From: Pseudomonas mosselii
GTDB taxonomy: Bacteria > Pseudomonadota > Gammaproteobacteria > Pseudomonadales > Pseudomonadaceae
DNA: 64,000 nt
Direction of reading: 5' to 3'
Assembly (NCBI RefSeq): GCF_005796105.1
Contig: NZ_VAUO01000012.1
Coordinates: 46,110 to 110,109, forward strand
Shown here piece by piece: positions 34,290 to 43,270 of this stretch. Position numbers and translations under genes: made by a program. Numbering within the stretch: the stretch's first letter is position 1; each line of letters begins with the position of its first letter. The notes under the pieces were generated by a model. The model did not search any database, was not told the origin of the DNA, and was given only the letters and a program-made list of their open reading frames with translations.

Positions 34290-34988
34290 ATGCGAGCGAT
34301 CATGGTACTCACTGGCTTGCTGCTGAGCGGCTGCGCCGGTCAACAGTCCACTGTTCTGGGGGCAATGTTCGGTGGCGACAGCTGCGCCAAGCCGGATGCG
34401 AACCAGCAGATGAGCTTGGACATGGCTGACCAGCTGATTGCCGAGGGGCGCCCCCATGCGGGGCTGGCGCACCTTGAGCAACTGCCCGATGGCCTCGATC
34501 AGGTGCGCCTGCGAAAGGCCAAGGTGCTGCGCCTGCTCGGGCGCAGTCAGGCCGAGCCGCTGTACCGCAGCCTGCTGGGTGGTTGCCTGGCGGCTGAAGG
34601 CGAGCATGGCCTGGGGCAACTGGCATCGGCACGGGGCGATGAGGTACAGGCGCTGAGCCACCTGCAACGCGCCGTGCGTCTGGCACCCACCAACGAGAAG
34701 GTGCGCAATGACCTGGGCGTGGTGCAGATGAACCTGGGGCACGCCGAACAGGCGCGGTTCGAGTTTCTCACGGCCATCGAACTCAAGGACGACAACCCGC
34801 TGCCGGCGATCAACCTGGTGGCTTTGGCGCTGGTCCAGGACAACTGGGCCCAGGCCGAGGATCTGGTCAAGCGCCTGCACCTGGCACCAGCGCAGTTCGC
34901 CCAGGCTCAGGCCCGTGCGCAGCAGCTCAAGGCCGGCGGACGTGGCCCGCTGGCCGCCGCCACGCAGGCCACGGCGGTAGTCAACTGA
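34290..34988 (+). CDS. tadD: TadD-like TPR lipoprotein
   Basis: 232 aa. Lipoprotein signal MRAIMVLTGLLLSGC (Cys15) followed by TPR repeats (about 100-220; LLGGCLAAEGEHGLGQLASARGDEVQALSHLQRAV, NDLGVVQMNLGHAEQARFEFLTAIEL). TadD proteins are pilotins or scaffolds for the Tad outer-membrane complex. GGAGG precedes ATG 34290. Confidence 0.9.
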   Translation: MRAIMVLTGLLLSGCAGQQSTVLGAMFGGDSCAKPDANQQMSLDMADQLIAEGRPHAGLAHLEQLPDGLDQVRLRKAKVLRLLGRSQAEPLYRSLLGGCLAAEGEHGLGQLASARGDEVQALSHLQRAVRLAPTNEKVRNDLGVVQMNLGHAEQARFEFLTAIELKDDNPLPAINLVALALVQDNWAQAEDLVKRLHLAPAQFAQAQARAQQLKAGGRGPLAAATQATAVVN

Positions 34989-35001
34989 TCGGGAGGTGAA
35001 C

Positions 35002-35262
35002 ATGCTCAAGTACGCGACGTTACTGGCCTGTCTGGCCTTGCCTGCGCTCGCGATGGCCGAAGACGCCACCCACCCGGTACGCCCCGAGCGCGAGACGCAG
35101 ACTTGGCTGACGCTCCAGGCCAGCAATCGCGAAGCATCGAAGGTGCCGCAGGTACAGACTGAAAAGGAGCGTGACCAGGCGATGCAGCGTTGGTTGGACA
35201 GCTACAAGTACGCGATTCCCGATTTCTACCGTTGGAGCAAGATCAACTCATCGAACAACTGA
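35002..35262 (+). CDS. DUF3613-type small periplasmic protein of the tad locus
   Basis: 86 aa. Signal peptide MLKYATLLACLALPALAMA, then a short polar mature part ending in QRWLDSYKYAIPDFYRWSKINSS. This type of protein is found after tadD in Pseudomonas tad clusters (DUF3613). Start ATG 35002 follows GGGAGG by 5 bp; GTG 34996 is less likely. Function unknown; presumably linked to pilus export. It is the last gene of the long operon. Confidence 0.85.
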   Translation: MLKYATLLACLALPALAMAEDATHPVRPERETQTWLTLQASNREASKVPQVQTEKERDQAMQRWLDSYKYAIPDFYRWSKINSSNN

Positions 35263-35355
35263 GTGGGGCCGTTGTGCAAGCCACCCAGCGCCGCGCCCAA
35301 TACACACGCAGAATCTGGCGCTGAGGCCGATGCCGTGGCTCGGGGGGCGGCGTGT

Positions 35356-36132
35356 TTAGTGGGTGGTGAAGCGCTGATGTATCGGCGAGGCGCCTGGCGA
35401 CAACGCCAGCGCCAGCTGCGTGCGGTTATGCATGTGGGTCAGGCGCAGTACCTGTGAGACGTAAAGCTTGACCGTGTTTTCGGTGATGCCCAGCTCACAG
35501 GCGATCTGATAATTGGTCTTGCCCTTGCTCACCAGCTTGGCCACCTCCAATTGACGTGGCGACAGTTTTTCGAACGCAGCCGGCAGCTCTGGATCACTCT
35601 CGTCATGGTCGCCTGCACGGCGGTGCACGCCTTGGCCGCGGGCTTTTTCGAGGTCTTGGTAGAGTTCCTCGATCGAGTCGGCAAGCTCCTGCAAGCGCTG
35701 GTTGAGGCTACCCAGCTCGCGGAAGTTACGTCGCCGCTCGAGCAAAGCCTGTTCCTGGCGGCGCAGCCCTTCGAGCAGTTCGTCCAAGTCCATGGGCTTC
35801 TGGTAATAGTCGGCAAAGCCTTCGCGCAGGGCTCGGATCACGTCCTGTTTGTCGGCGCGTCCGGTGAGCATGATGGCTTCGAACATTCGCTGGTTGCCGG
35901 CGATCTGCTTGAGCGCCCGCACCAGCTCGATACCATCGCGCTCGGGCATATGCAGGTCGCACAGCACCAGGCCAATTGCGTCGTCGCCTCGGTAGCGCTC
36001 GATCGCCTGCTCGCTGGAGTTGGCCGGGACACAGCGATACCCCTGGCTTTCGAGAAACTCGCATAACTCCTCGACGATCAAAGGTTGATCATCGACTACC
36101 AGCACTTTTACCTCACTGACCGGCTTGTTCAC
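35356..36132 (-). CDS. pprB: Response regulator PprB (REC-LuxR HTH)
   Basis: 258 aa. N-terminal receiver (VVDDQ, phospho-Asp in CDLHMPERDG, Thr in MLTGR, Lys in YYQKPM), a coiled linker, then a LuxR-type HTH (LSPRQLEVAKLVSKGKTNYQIACELGITENTVKLYVSQVL). In P. aeruginosa the PprA-PprB pair switches on flp-tad-rcp, CupE and type I adhesin genes. I start at GTG 36132 because AGGGAG lies 6 bp upstream; the in-frame TTG at 36186 has no site. It converges on the tad operon. Confidence 0.92.
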   Translation of the reverse strand: MNKPVSEVKVLVVDDQPLIVEELCEFLESQGYRCVPANSSEQAIERYRGDDAIGLVLCDLHMPERDGIELVRALKQIAGNQRMFEAIMLTGRADKQDVIRALREGFADYYQKPMDLDELLEGLRRQEQALLERRRNFRELGSLNQRLQELADSIEELYQDLEKARGQGVHRRAGDHDESDPELPAAFEKLSPRQLEVAKLVSKGKTNYQIACELGITENTVKLYVSQVLRLTHMHNRTQLALALSPGASPIHQRFTTH

Positions 36133-36250
36133 ATTCAACTCCCTGTTGTATCGGCCCTGCTCCCGGACCAGTCTCTCTGGCAGCAAGAAAGCTAGTCGCG
36201 CTTTACGGTTCTGTCATGGCAGGTTGCCTGCATTCTGCTGTACGGTAGTT

Positions 36251-36721
36251 TTATTGGATCCAGACGGCAGTCAGCAGAAAGCCTGCCAAGACGTAGGGGG
36301 CGAATGGCTGTTTGTCACCCACCTCTTCGGCAAGCTTTTGCAGGCGTTTTTTCAGCTTGGGATTGAGCAGCGTCCACAGGCGGCGGCGGCCCAGCAGCCA
36401 CGCCACAACGGTGATGCCGGCGCCGATGAAGGTGCCTAGCACGTACTGCGGGCTGGTGGACAGGGCCAGTGCGCCCATCAGCTTGACGTCACCGGCCCCG
36501 AAGCGACCGAGCATGTAGCCGGGCAGGGTGAGCAGCATGACGATGGCCAAGGCCCAGCCAGCATCGCTGGCATCGGCCCCGATCCAGCTATGACCGGTGG
36601 CGAACAGCCAGACCAGCGCGCAGGACGCTACACCCAGGGTGAGGGCGTTGGAGATCTGCCGTTCACGGACATCTTGTTCGGTGCACAAGGCAAGCCACAT
36701 CAGGAGAACAATGCTTTGCAT
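36251..36721 (-). CDS. fppA: Flp prepilin peptidase FppA/CpaA
   Basis: 156-aa A24 aspartyl peptidase lacking the N-terminal methylase domain, as usual for TadV/FppA. The catalytic aspartates are in CTEQDVRERQISN and GAGDVKLMGAL. Several membrane helices. It cleaves Flp and the pseudopilins TadF and probably TadG. The gene is upstream of pprB in the same direction and divergent from tadF. Confidence 0.93.
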   Translation of the reverse strand: MQSIVLLMWLALCTEQDVRERQISNALTLGVASCALVWLFATGHSWIGADASDAGWALAIVMLLTLPGYMLGRFGAGDVKLMGALALSTSPQYVLGTFIGAGITVVAWLLGRRRLWTLLNPKLKKRLQKLAEEVGDKQPFAPYVLAGFLLTAVWIQ

Positions 36722-36796
36722 TGGCTAATCGCCATCCCTATTCGTTGAACGGTTCTATGCTCTCAGACAAGTCTTACTGTCAGGGTAGACGCGAAC

Positions 36797-37240
36797 ATGC
36801 AGGCAAGCCCAGTTCGGAAGCAAAAAGGCGCGGCAGCCATCGAGTTTGTCGCGGTATTCATGGTGTTTTTCGCGGTGTTCTATGGACTGGTCAGCTACGC
36901 CTTGCCGATGTTGATGCTGCAAGCGTTCAACCAGGCCAGCAGCGAGGCGGTGCGCCGCTGCGTGGCAGTTGACCCGACCAGTGCCACCTATGCCCAGGAT
37001 GTGCAGGGCCTGGCGCGCCAGGTGATCGGCCAGCAACTGGCCTGGATGCCGAGCGCGCTGGGCTTCAGCGTGAGCAGCGATACCCGGGTGACGATAGGGG
37101 CCGACAAGCTGTTAACCGTGGCCATCGACTACCCTCGCGAGCGCCTTGAGCGCGTGGTGCCGGTGCTGGTGCTGCCGGTGATCGGCTCTGTGCCGAAACT
37201 GCCTGAACGCCTGCAAGCCCAAGCGAGCCTGCAACTGTGA
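36797..37240 (+). CDS. tadF: TadE/TadF-type minor pilin
   Basis: 147-aa pseudopilin. A short basic leader (MQASPVRKQKG) precedes the processing site G-AAAIEFVAVFMVFFAVFYGLV, with the conserved Glu five residues in. A soluble C-terminal domain follows. It would be cleaved by FppA and help initiate the fibre. It overlaps pprA by 4 bp. Confidence 0.88.
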   Translation: MQASPVRKQKGAAAIEFVAVFMVFFAVFYGLVSYALPMLMLQAFNQASSEAVRRCVAVDPTSATYAQDVQGLARQVIGQQLAWMPSALGFSVSSDTRVTIGADKLLTVAIDYPRERLERVVPVLVLPVIGSVPKLPERLQAQASLQL

Positions 37241-39861
37241 GCGGCGGCCTTTTCGACCGCTGGCGCGCGGCCCCTGCGCCTATCGAGCCAGCCCAGCCGC
37301 CCGCGCCGGTCGGCCTGCAAGTGTGGCTCGACGATCAGGGCCGGGTGCTACGCCTGGGCGGCCCGCTGCGCACCTTGCTGGCCTTGCCCACGCAGCCGAG
37401 CGCGCGCGTGCACGATTATCTGCTACCGCACAGCTGGCTGGTGCTCGAAGGCGAGCCTGCCGACTGGCAGGGCCAGGCGCTGGACCTGGATTTTCAGACC
37501 GTGGTCGGGCATGCCTTGACCACCCGTGGCTGGTTGCAGCGCCAGGCCGAAGGGTGGCTGTTGCAATTGTTCGATGTCGGCGATCTGCTGCGCGAGCAAC
37601 GCTGGGACCGCCAGCGACCGTTGTTCAGTGAAATCGGCCACGCCCTACGTGAGTGCGGTGCCGAACGCCTGGAGCAGACCGCCTGCGAGCAGTTGCAACT
37701 ATTGGCCGAGCACTGGCAGGCCCGAGCGTTGCGCCTGATGCTGCGTGATCCCGGTGGCTGGCGCCACTATGCCGACAGTGATCGATACTGGCCCTGGCCC
37801 GATGACAGCCGTTTGCAGGCTTGGTTGCAACGCCTACCGGCCGCCGTACCGCAACAAATCCGCGACGAACCCGAGTTACAGGCGCTGTGCGGTGGCGTTG
37901 CGCTGTATGTGGTGCCTTATCGCCAAGGCCGGGATGCCGAGGCCTGGTTGCTGTGCGCGGCGCCAGCCCAGGCGCCGCCGGCTGACATGGCCCTGGCCTT
38001 GGCGCGGACCTTGATCGAGCCGCTTCTGGCTCGCCACCGCCACCAGCAGTTACGTCGTCAGGCGGGGCAACTGGATGACCTCCAGCAACAATTGGGCGCT
38101 GGCTGGTGGGAGTGGCCGGAAGGGGCCGACTTGCAACTGGACCCGGCCGTCGCCGCGTCGTTCGAGCTGCCCCAGCAAATGAGCCAGGCGCAGTGGCTGG
38201 CGCAGGTGCATCCGGCTGACCGCGAGGCGGCGCAACTGGCTCTGGCGCAGGCCCATGAAGGCCAGGGGTTGAACATCGGCCTGCGCCTGGCGCACGCGTC
38301 GCCGCGCTGGCTGCATTGGGCCGGACAGCGCCAAGGCACTCGCCTGCGCGGTTTTCTGCTCGACATCAGCGCGCTCAAGCAGCAAGAGCAGCATGCCGCT
38401 GCGGCCCAGGCGCGACTGGAGAACCTGATCGCCAGTTCGCCTGCAGTGATCTATGTGCAGCGTTACGCCGAAGGCGCGCTGTATGGGGATTTTTTCAGCG
38501 CAAGCCTGGCGCCGTTGCTGGGTTGGAGCACCGACAGCGAGCAGGCGCGCCAGCCGGGTCTGGCGGTGCACCCGGACGACCGCTCGCTGTGGCTGGAGCG
38601 CACCCGCAGCCTGCTGCACGATGGCCACGTCCGCTGTCGTTACCGGTTGCGCGATGCCCGTGGCAGTTATCACTGGATGCTCGACGAGGCGCGCTTGTTG
38701 CGTGACGATCTGGGCCAGCCGCGCGAAGTGGTTGGCTTGTGGCTGGATGTCACGGAGGCGGCGGATGCGGCCGAACGTATGCGCCAGAGCGAGGAGCGTT
38801 ATCGGGTGCTGGTGGAAGACTCCCCCGCGATGATCTGCCGCTATCGCCCTGACCTGACCCTGGTGTTCGCCAACCGGCCTTTGGCTGAGTACCTGCAATG
38901 CCCGGTGTCGCAACTGGTGGGCGCCGACCTTGGGCAATGGCTGTCAACCAGCCAGCGCGAGGCCTTCGTGCAACGCTTGCAGGGGCTGACCCCGGCGCAG
39001 CCGGTCAGCAGTGCGGAAATCTGCCTGCAATTACCCGGGCGTGAGCACGCCTGGTGGATCTGGGCTGACCGTGGCCTGTTCGATGAGCAAGGCCAGCTGC
39101 TGGAGATCCAGGCCGTGGGCCGCGACAACACCGAGGTGCGCCGCAGCCAGCAGCAATTGCTCCAGAGCGCCAAGATGGCCACCTTGGGCGAGTTGGCAAC
39201 AGGCTTGGTGCACGAGATCAACCAGCCGCTCAATGTCATGCGCATGGCCGTGAGCAATGCCCTCACCCGACTGGACCAGGGCAGTGCCGACCCCGCGTGG
39301 CTGGTGCAGAAGCTACAGCGTATCGAGGCTCAGGTGGCCCGTGCCGAGCGCCTGGTCGAGCATATGCGGGTGTACGGTCGCCGCTCCATGCACGAGCGCC
39401 AGTGCTTTGCCGCCTGGGACGCGGTGGAGGGCGCTCGGGCGCTGCTGGAGGAAAACCTGCACGGTAAGGGCGTGAACCTGTACCTGGAGGTGCCGCCCGA
39501 GCAGGGGCTGGTGTTCGGCCACCCAGACCAACTGGAGCAGGTGCTGATCAACCTGTTGGTCAATGCCCGCGATGCGCTGCTCGAACAACGGCCTGCGCAG
39601 CCGTGGATCCGTGTGCGTCAGGCCCTGGATGGAGCGTGTGTGCGCCTGCTGGTGGACGACAACGCAGGCGGTATCGCCGCCGACCTGCACGCGCGTATCT
39701 TCGAGCCGTTCTTCACCACCAAACCGGCGGGTGTCGGCACGGGCCTGGGGTTGTCGGTGAGCCATGGCATCGTCAGTCAAATGGCCGGCTGCCTGAGCGT
39801 GGCCAATGGCGAGCAGGGCGCGTGTTTCTGCGTGGAGTTGCCGCTTCACAGCACCAGTTGA
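37237..39861 (+). CDS. pprA: Sensor histidine kinase PprA (PAS-PAS-PAS-HATPase)
   Basis: 874 aa, no membrane segment, so a cytoplasmic sensor. A variable N-terminus with a GAF-like part is followed by PAS domains at about 275-385, 390-510 and 515-640, then a HisKA with the phospho-accepting His in GLVHEINQPLNVMR and an HATPase (NLLVNARDAL, DDNAGGI, FEPFFTTKPAGVGTGLGLSVSHGI). Cognate of PprB. GTG start at 37237 overlaps the tadF stop. The last 16 bp overlap the convergent tadG gene. Confidence 0.92.
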   Translation: MSGGLFDRWRAAPAPIEPAQPPAPVGLQVWLDDQGRVLRLGGPLRTLLALPTQPSARVHDYLLPHSWLVLEGEPADWQGQALDLDFQTVVGHALTTRGWLQRQAEGWLLQLFDVGDLLREQRWDRQRPLFSEIGHALRECGAERLEQTACEQLQLLAEHWQARALRLMLRDPGGWRHYADSDRYWPWPDDSRLQAWLQRLPAAVPQQIRDEPELQALCGGVALYVVPYRQGRDAEAWLLCAAPAQAPPADMALALARTLIEPLLARHRHQQLRRQAGQLDDLQQQLGAGWWEWPEGADLQLDPAVAASFELPQQMSQAQWLAQVHPADREAAQLALAQAHEGQGLNIGLRLAHASPRWLHWAGQRQGTRLRGFLLDISALKQQEQHAAAAQARLENLIASSPAVIYVQRYAEGALYGDFFSASLAPLLGWSTDSEQARQPGLAVHPDDRSLWLERTRSLLHDGHVRCRYRLRDARGSYHWMLDEARLLRDDLGQPREVVGLWLDVTEAADAAERMRQSEERYRVLVEDSPAMICRYRPDLTLVFANRPLAEYLQCPVSQLVGADLGQWLSTSQREAFVQRLQGLTPAQPVSSAEICLQLPGREHAWWIWADRGLFDEQGQLLEIQAVGRDNTEVRRSQQQLLQSAKMATLGELATGLVHEINQPLNVMRMAVSNALTRLDQGSADPAWLVQKLQRIEAQVARAERLVEHMRVYGRRSMHERQCFAAWDAVEGARALLEENLHGKGVNLYLEVPPEQGLVFGHPDQLEQVLINLLVNARDALLEQRPAQPWIRVRQALDGACVRLLVDDNAGGIAADLHARIFEPFFTTKPAGVGTGLGLSVSHGIVSQMAGCLSVANGEQGACFCVELPLHSTS

Positions 39862-41798
39862 GCGTGGCCGCTGCTGCAACTGAGGTTGGCCCCGACCTGG
39901 CCGGTGGCCAAGTCGACCCCCAGCCCCTTGAGCAGGCTGTTGACCACAGGGTCGAGCAGCGGGCCGAGCAGGTTGCGGATCAGCGGGTCGATGAGCGCAC
40001 GCACGCCATCGAGCAGGCCTGCGGTCACATTCATCACCAGGCCCAGGCCGTTGTTGGTGGTCGGGCGATAGGCCTCCAGGTGAATGCCGGCCAAAGTGTC
40101 GGCCAGGCTCGTGACGACTTGCGACTGGTCGGTATCCAGGTTCTGGTAGGCCGGTGCCAGGCCAATGTTGGGTGGGTTGTTGAACACCAGCGGTTTTTCC
40201 GCTGGGCTACTGGCCAGGACCTTGGTATTTACCCGCAGGCCGAGGCCGCCGCCCACGCCAGGCACGCGGGTGCCGCAGGAGGGCGGCAGGATCAGCAAGC
40301 CGCTGCACACATTGGTGCCGATATCGATCAGCCGCAGCGCCTGGACGGGCGTGCTGGCGCTACCGTCGGTGAGGAACTTGCTTGCATTGGCGCCGAAACT
40401 GCCGACCGAAATCGCTGCTGCCGAGCGCTGGGTGACGGTGGTCAGGGTCTTTGGCGAGCAGCTGTAGGCATCGGGCGGCATCGGGCGCAGGCGGCTGGTC
40501 GCCTCGGCGACTTCCAGGCCAATGTCGATGTGGGTCACCTCATCAAGCAATTTGATATCGCTGACCTTGCACGGCACGCCCAAGGCGCAGGTGAGCGACT
40601 GCACCGTGCCCATCAGGTTCAGGCCGAGCACGTTGTTGAGTACGTTGGTCAGTGGCGCTGCCAGGTCGAGCACGGCGTTGGTAAGCCCTGCGACGCCAGT
40701 GAGCCGTGGCAGGTCAAGGGAGATCAACGCACGTATCTGTGCGGTATGTACGCGAAGATCGTCGGTCCGTGGATCGCCCACCGCCGAGATCTGTTGGGGT
40801 TCGATTACTCGCAGTTGCACCTTGCCTTTGGCCAGCCCCAGCAGGTTGATCGGCAGATCGACACTGGCGCCATGTTCCTTGGCCGCCAGCTGTATCACCC
40901 CTTGCACCAATTGCAGCAGTTGCAGGTTGGTATTCAGGCCCGATTGCACGGCGCCGGTTTGCACATCCAGCAGGTCGCCTAGTTGCAGGTTATCGATAGC
41001 GGGCAATTGCGCGCCGATCTTCGCCAGGTTGGTGAGCACGTCGGCCGTCGCACCGCCTCGCTGGAGCACCTTGGCGGCTGCCTGCAAAAGCTTGCCGGCA
41101 CTGGTTTCGAAGGCCAGCGCTTGTCGGTAGTTGCCTGCACTCAGATTCAGGTCGAGCGCCAGTTGGTTGAGGTAATCGAGCAGGTTCAGTTGGGTATTGG
41201 CGATGCCTTGCCAGCCGAGCAGGTCCAGTTGCAGGTTGCCGCCCAGTGCATTGACCAAGCCGCTCAGCGGTGGGCCTTGGCTTGAGCTGACCGTTGCCAG
41301 GGTCGTGCGCAGGCTCAGCATCGCCTGCGGCGGCAGGGGCTTGGCCGCTACCGCACGGGCATGCAGGGTGGTCGTGCGGGCAAAGTTGCCCTCGACCAGG
41401 GTGAACAGGCCGCCGGCCACGCTGGTGGTGACGGTGTTGCTGACCTCGACGCGAATCGCTTCGGGGCGCGTGTTGTCGTTCACGAAGCTGCGCACGCTGC
41501 CGACGCCGGTTTGCAGGTAGCCGCAACTGGCGACCAGCGGGTTGCTGGCGGCGTGGCCATTGCGCGTGGCGGCGGTCCGCGCCAAGGCCGTGGCTTGCGG
41601 GCTGCTACCGGTGCAGACACCGCCATGCTCGGCGGTTTCCAGGGCCGCCATGTCAGCGACGCGTTGCAGCTTGCGTTGTTCGAGGTAGAGGCGGCCGCCG
41701 TCGACGGCCAGCAACATGAACAGTAGGGCCAGGCCCAGGGTCAGCGTAGCCATCAGGCCGATCGCGCCGTGTTGGCGCGCAGCGAAGCGGGGAACCAC
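39846..41798 (-). CDS. tadG: TadG-like pilus assembly protein
   Basis: 650 aa. The N-terminus has a TadE/G-type pseudopilin helix (RQHGAIGLMATLTLGLALLFMLLAVDGGRLYLEQRKLQRVADMAALE) followed by a long exported region typical of the DUF2134/TadG class. I take GTG 41798 as start because AAGGAG lies 7 bp upstream; frames further up read into a repeat. It faces pprA tail to tail, separate from the other tad genes in orientation. Confidence 0.88.
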   Translation of the reverse strand: MVPRFAARQHGAIGLMATLTLGLALLFMLLAVDGGRLYLEQRKLQRVADMAALETAEHGGVCTGSSPQATALARTAATRNGHAASNPLVASCGYLQTGVGSVRSFVNDNTRPEAIRVEVSNTVTTSVAGGLFTLVEGNFARTTTLHARAVAAKPLPPQAMLSLRTTLATVSSSQGPPLSGLVNALGGNLQLDLLGWQGIANTQLNLLDYLNQLALDLNLSAGNYRQALAFETSAGKLLQAAAKVLQRGGATADVLTNLAKIGAQLPAIDNLQLGDLLDVQTGAVQSGLNTNLQLLQLVQGVIQLAAKEHGASVDLPINLLGLAKGKVQLRVIEPQQISAVGDPRTDDLRVHTAQIRALISLDLPRLTGVAGLTNAVLDLAAPLTNVLNNVLGLNLMGTVQSLTCALGVPCKVSDIKLLDEVTHIDIGLEVAEATSRLRPMPPDAYSCSPKTLTTVTQRSAAAISVGSFGANASKFLTDGSASTPVQALRLIDIGTNVCSGLLILPPSCGTRVPGVGGGLGLRVNTKVLASSPAEKPLVFNNPPNIGLAPAYQNLDTDQSQVVTSLADTLAGIHLEAYRPTTNNGLGLVMNVTAGLLDGVRALIDPLIRNLLGPLLDPVVNSLLKGLGVDLATGQVGANLSCSSGHAQLVL

Positions 41799-41910
41799 GG
41801 GGCACTCCTTTGCCGGCCTGAGGCCCGGCAGCGCGGCTGCTGTGCAAAGAGTGTAGCCAAGATGATGGCAGGGTGCCTGTGCGCGGGGCGCCTGAAAGCG
41901 GTGCGTGCTT

Positions 41911-42026
41911 TGTGGAGCGGCCTTGTGTCGCGAAAGGGCTGCGAAGCAGCCCCGAGAAATCGGCCTCGCATAGCATTGCCGGGACCGCTTTGCGGTCCTA
42001 TCGCGACACAAGGCCGCTCCTACACA
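41911..42026. repeat. Palindromic intergenic repeat (putida-type REP/BIME)
   Basis: The outer arms GAGCGGCCTTGTGTCGCG and CGCGACACAAGGCCGCTC are exact reverse complements about 115 bp apart. Inside are further inverted pairs (GGGCTGCGAAGCAGCCC and GGACCGCTTTGCGGTCC). This composition is a familiar intergenic repeat in P. putida-group genomes. It lies upstream of tadG and downstream of the DUF4136 genes. Confidence 0.8.
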
Positions 42027-42041
42027 GGAGCAGCGGTGGGC

Positions 42042-42602
42042 TTAACGGGGTGGGTAGTTACCCATCACCATCGTCACGGTCTTCTGGATGGCGACGTTGC
42101 GCTCCTGCGGGCTGGGCGGATAGTTGTTCATGATCTGTTCGGCACTGCCGCGCCAGACCAGCTTGCCGTCCTTGCCATCGAACAGGTCGACCTGGATGGT
42201 CGCCACCTTGTAGTCGACGCTGCGTGTCTCGTTGTACATCGGCCCGCCCCAGTAGCCACCCCAATAACCCCCCCAGGCGCCGCCGTAGTTGGTGGTGACC
42301 TGCTGCTGACGCTGCTCGACGATCAGGTACGCGCGCACGTTCACGTCGGCCTTGGCGTTGCCCTGCACCGGGCGCAGGCCGCGTTGGTCGAGCTGGTCGG
42401 CGACTGCCTGGCGGATGCGCTGTTCGGTGAGGTCGCTCTTGATTCGCGGATCATCCGGGCGGTACTGCAACCCAGGCTCCTGCCAAGCCCAACTGCGGTA
42501 GGCGGCGAAATCGCGGCTGGCATCGAAGTCATGCTGGACGTTGTTACTCGCACAGGCCGCAAGCCACAACACGCAAGACAGTAGAACGAGGCGGCGCAAC
42601 AT
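42042..42602 (-). CDS. DUF4136 lipoprotein
   Basis: 186 aa. Signal with lipobox AAC (…LSCVLWLAACAS), then the DUF4136 pattern: HDFDASRDFAAYRSWAWQEP near the start, IRQAVADQLDQRGLRPV, DVNVRAYL and a C-terminal LFDGKDGKLVWRGSAEQI…NYPP. A Gly/Tyr/Trp-rich loop sits in the middle. Function unknown; probably an outer-membrane lipoprotein. Start ATG 42602 with GGAG upstream. It is the second of two tandem paralogues. Confidence 0.87.
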   Translation of the reverse strand: MLRRLVLLSCVLWLAACASNNVQHDFDASRDFAAYRSWAWQEPGLQYRPDDPRIKSDLTEQRIRQAVADQLDQRGLRPVQGNAKADVNVRAYLIVEQRQQQVTTNYGGAWGGYWGGYWGGPMYNETRSVDYKVATIQVDLFDGKDGKLVWRGSAEQIMNNYPPSPQERNVAIQKTVTMVMGNYPPR

Positions 42603-42622
42603 GATGGTTCTCCGATCGAGGA

Positions 42623-43249
42623 TCAACTGGGAGGATAGCCGCTCAGCGCTTTGCTCACGGACTCGCGCAGAGCGTTTTCGCGGTCACGCGGCGAGTCCTT
42701 GCTGCTGCCGCTTTCGGCGCTGGCACTCCATACCGGCTGGCCATTGCGCGCATCGAACAGCTCGATGCGCACCACCATGACCTCGACCGCGTAGGTGCGC
42801 ACTACCGGTACGCTGCCGTAGGCGCCGTAGCCATGCCGGTAGCCGCCGAAGCCGACACCGGCAGTGGGGCCGTAGTAGGGGTCGTAATCGTAGTCACGTA
42901 CCTGGCGCAGGCGCCGTTCCTGGCGAATGTCGGCGCTTACCAGCAAATCGGCCGGTGCGCCGTGTGCGGGGCGTAGGCCGTGCTGGTCGAGGGCGTTGCT
43001 GACGGCATCGGCGAGTTGGCCGGGGTCGGTACTGGGCATGCCGGTAGGCGAGCGGCTGTCGCGCCAGGCCCAACTGCGGTAACGACCGTAATCCCGTGCC
43101 GGGGCTGGATAGGCGCTGGCGTCGAACGTGCCAGCGGCCTGCGCGGGGGCGGGCGGGATGGGGTTGCCGCTGGCCACGTACGGGTTGCTGCCCTGGCAGG
43201 CGGCCAGCGTCAGGGGGAGCAGGACCAGGCACAGCGGACGGTACGGCAT
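42623..43249 (-). CDS. DUF4136 lipoprotein, paralogue of the next gene
   Basis: 208 aa. Lipoprotein signal (LVLLPLTLAACQG), then the same layout as its neighbour: RDYGRYRSWAWRDS, ADAVSNALDQHGLRPAHG, LLVSADI, a Tyr/Gly-rich insert, and IELFDARNGQPVWSASAE with a C-terminal SGYPPS. The two are clearly diverged duplicates. AGGAGG precedes ATG 43249. The gene follows cmoM by 21 bp, so read-through is likely. Confidence 0.87.
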   Translation of the reverse strand: MPYRPLCLVLLPLTLAACQGSNPYVASGNPIPPAPAQAAGTFDASAYPAPARDYGRYRSWAWRDSRSPTGMPSTDPGQLADAVSNALDQHGLRPAHGAPADLLVSADIRQERRLRQVRDYDYDPYYGPTAGVGFGGYRHGYGAYGSVPVVRTYAVEVMVVRIELFDARNGQPVWSASAESGSSKDSPRDRENALRESVSKALSGYPPS

Positions 43250-43270
43250 GGGGCCTCCTGGTGGTGGCAA

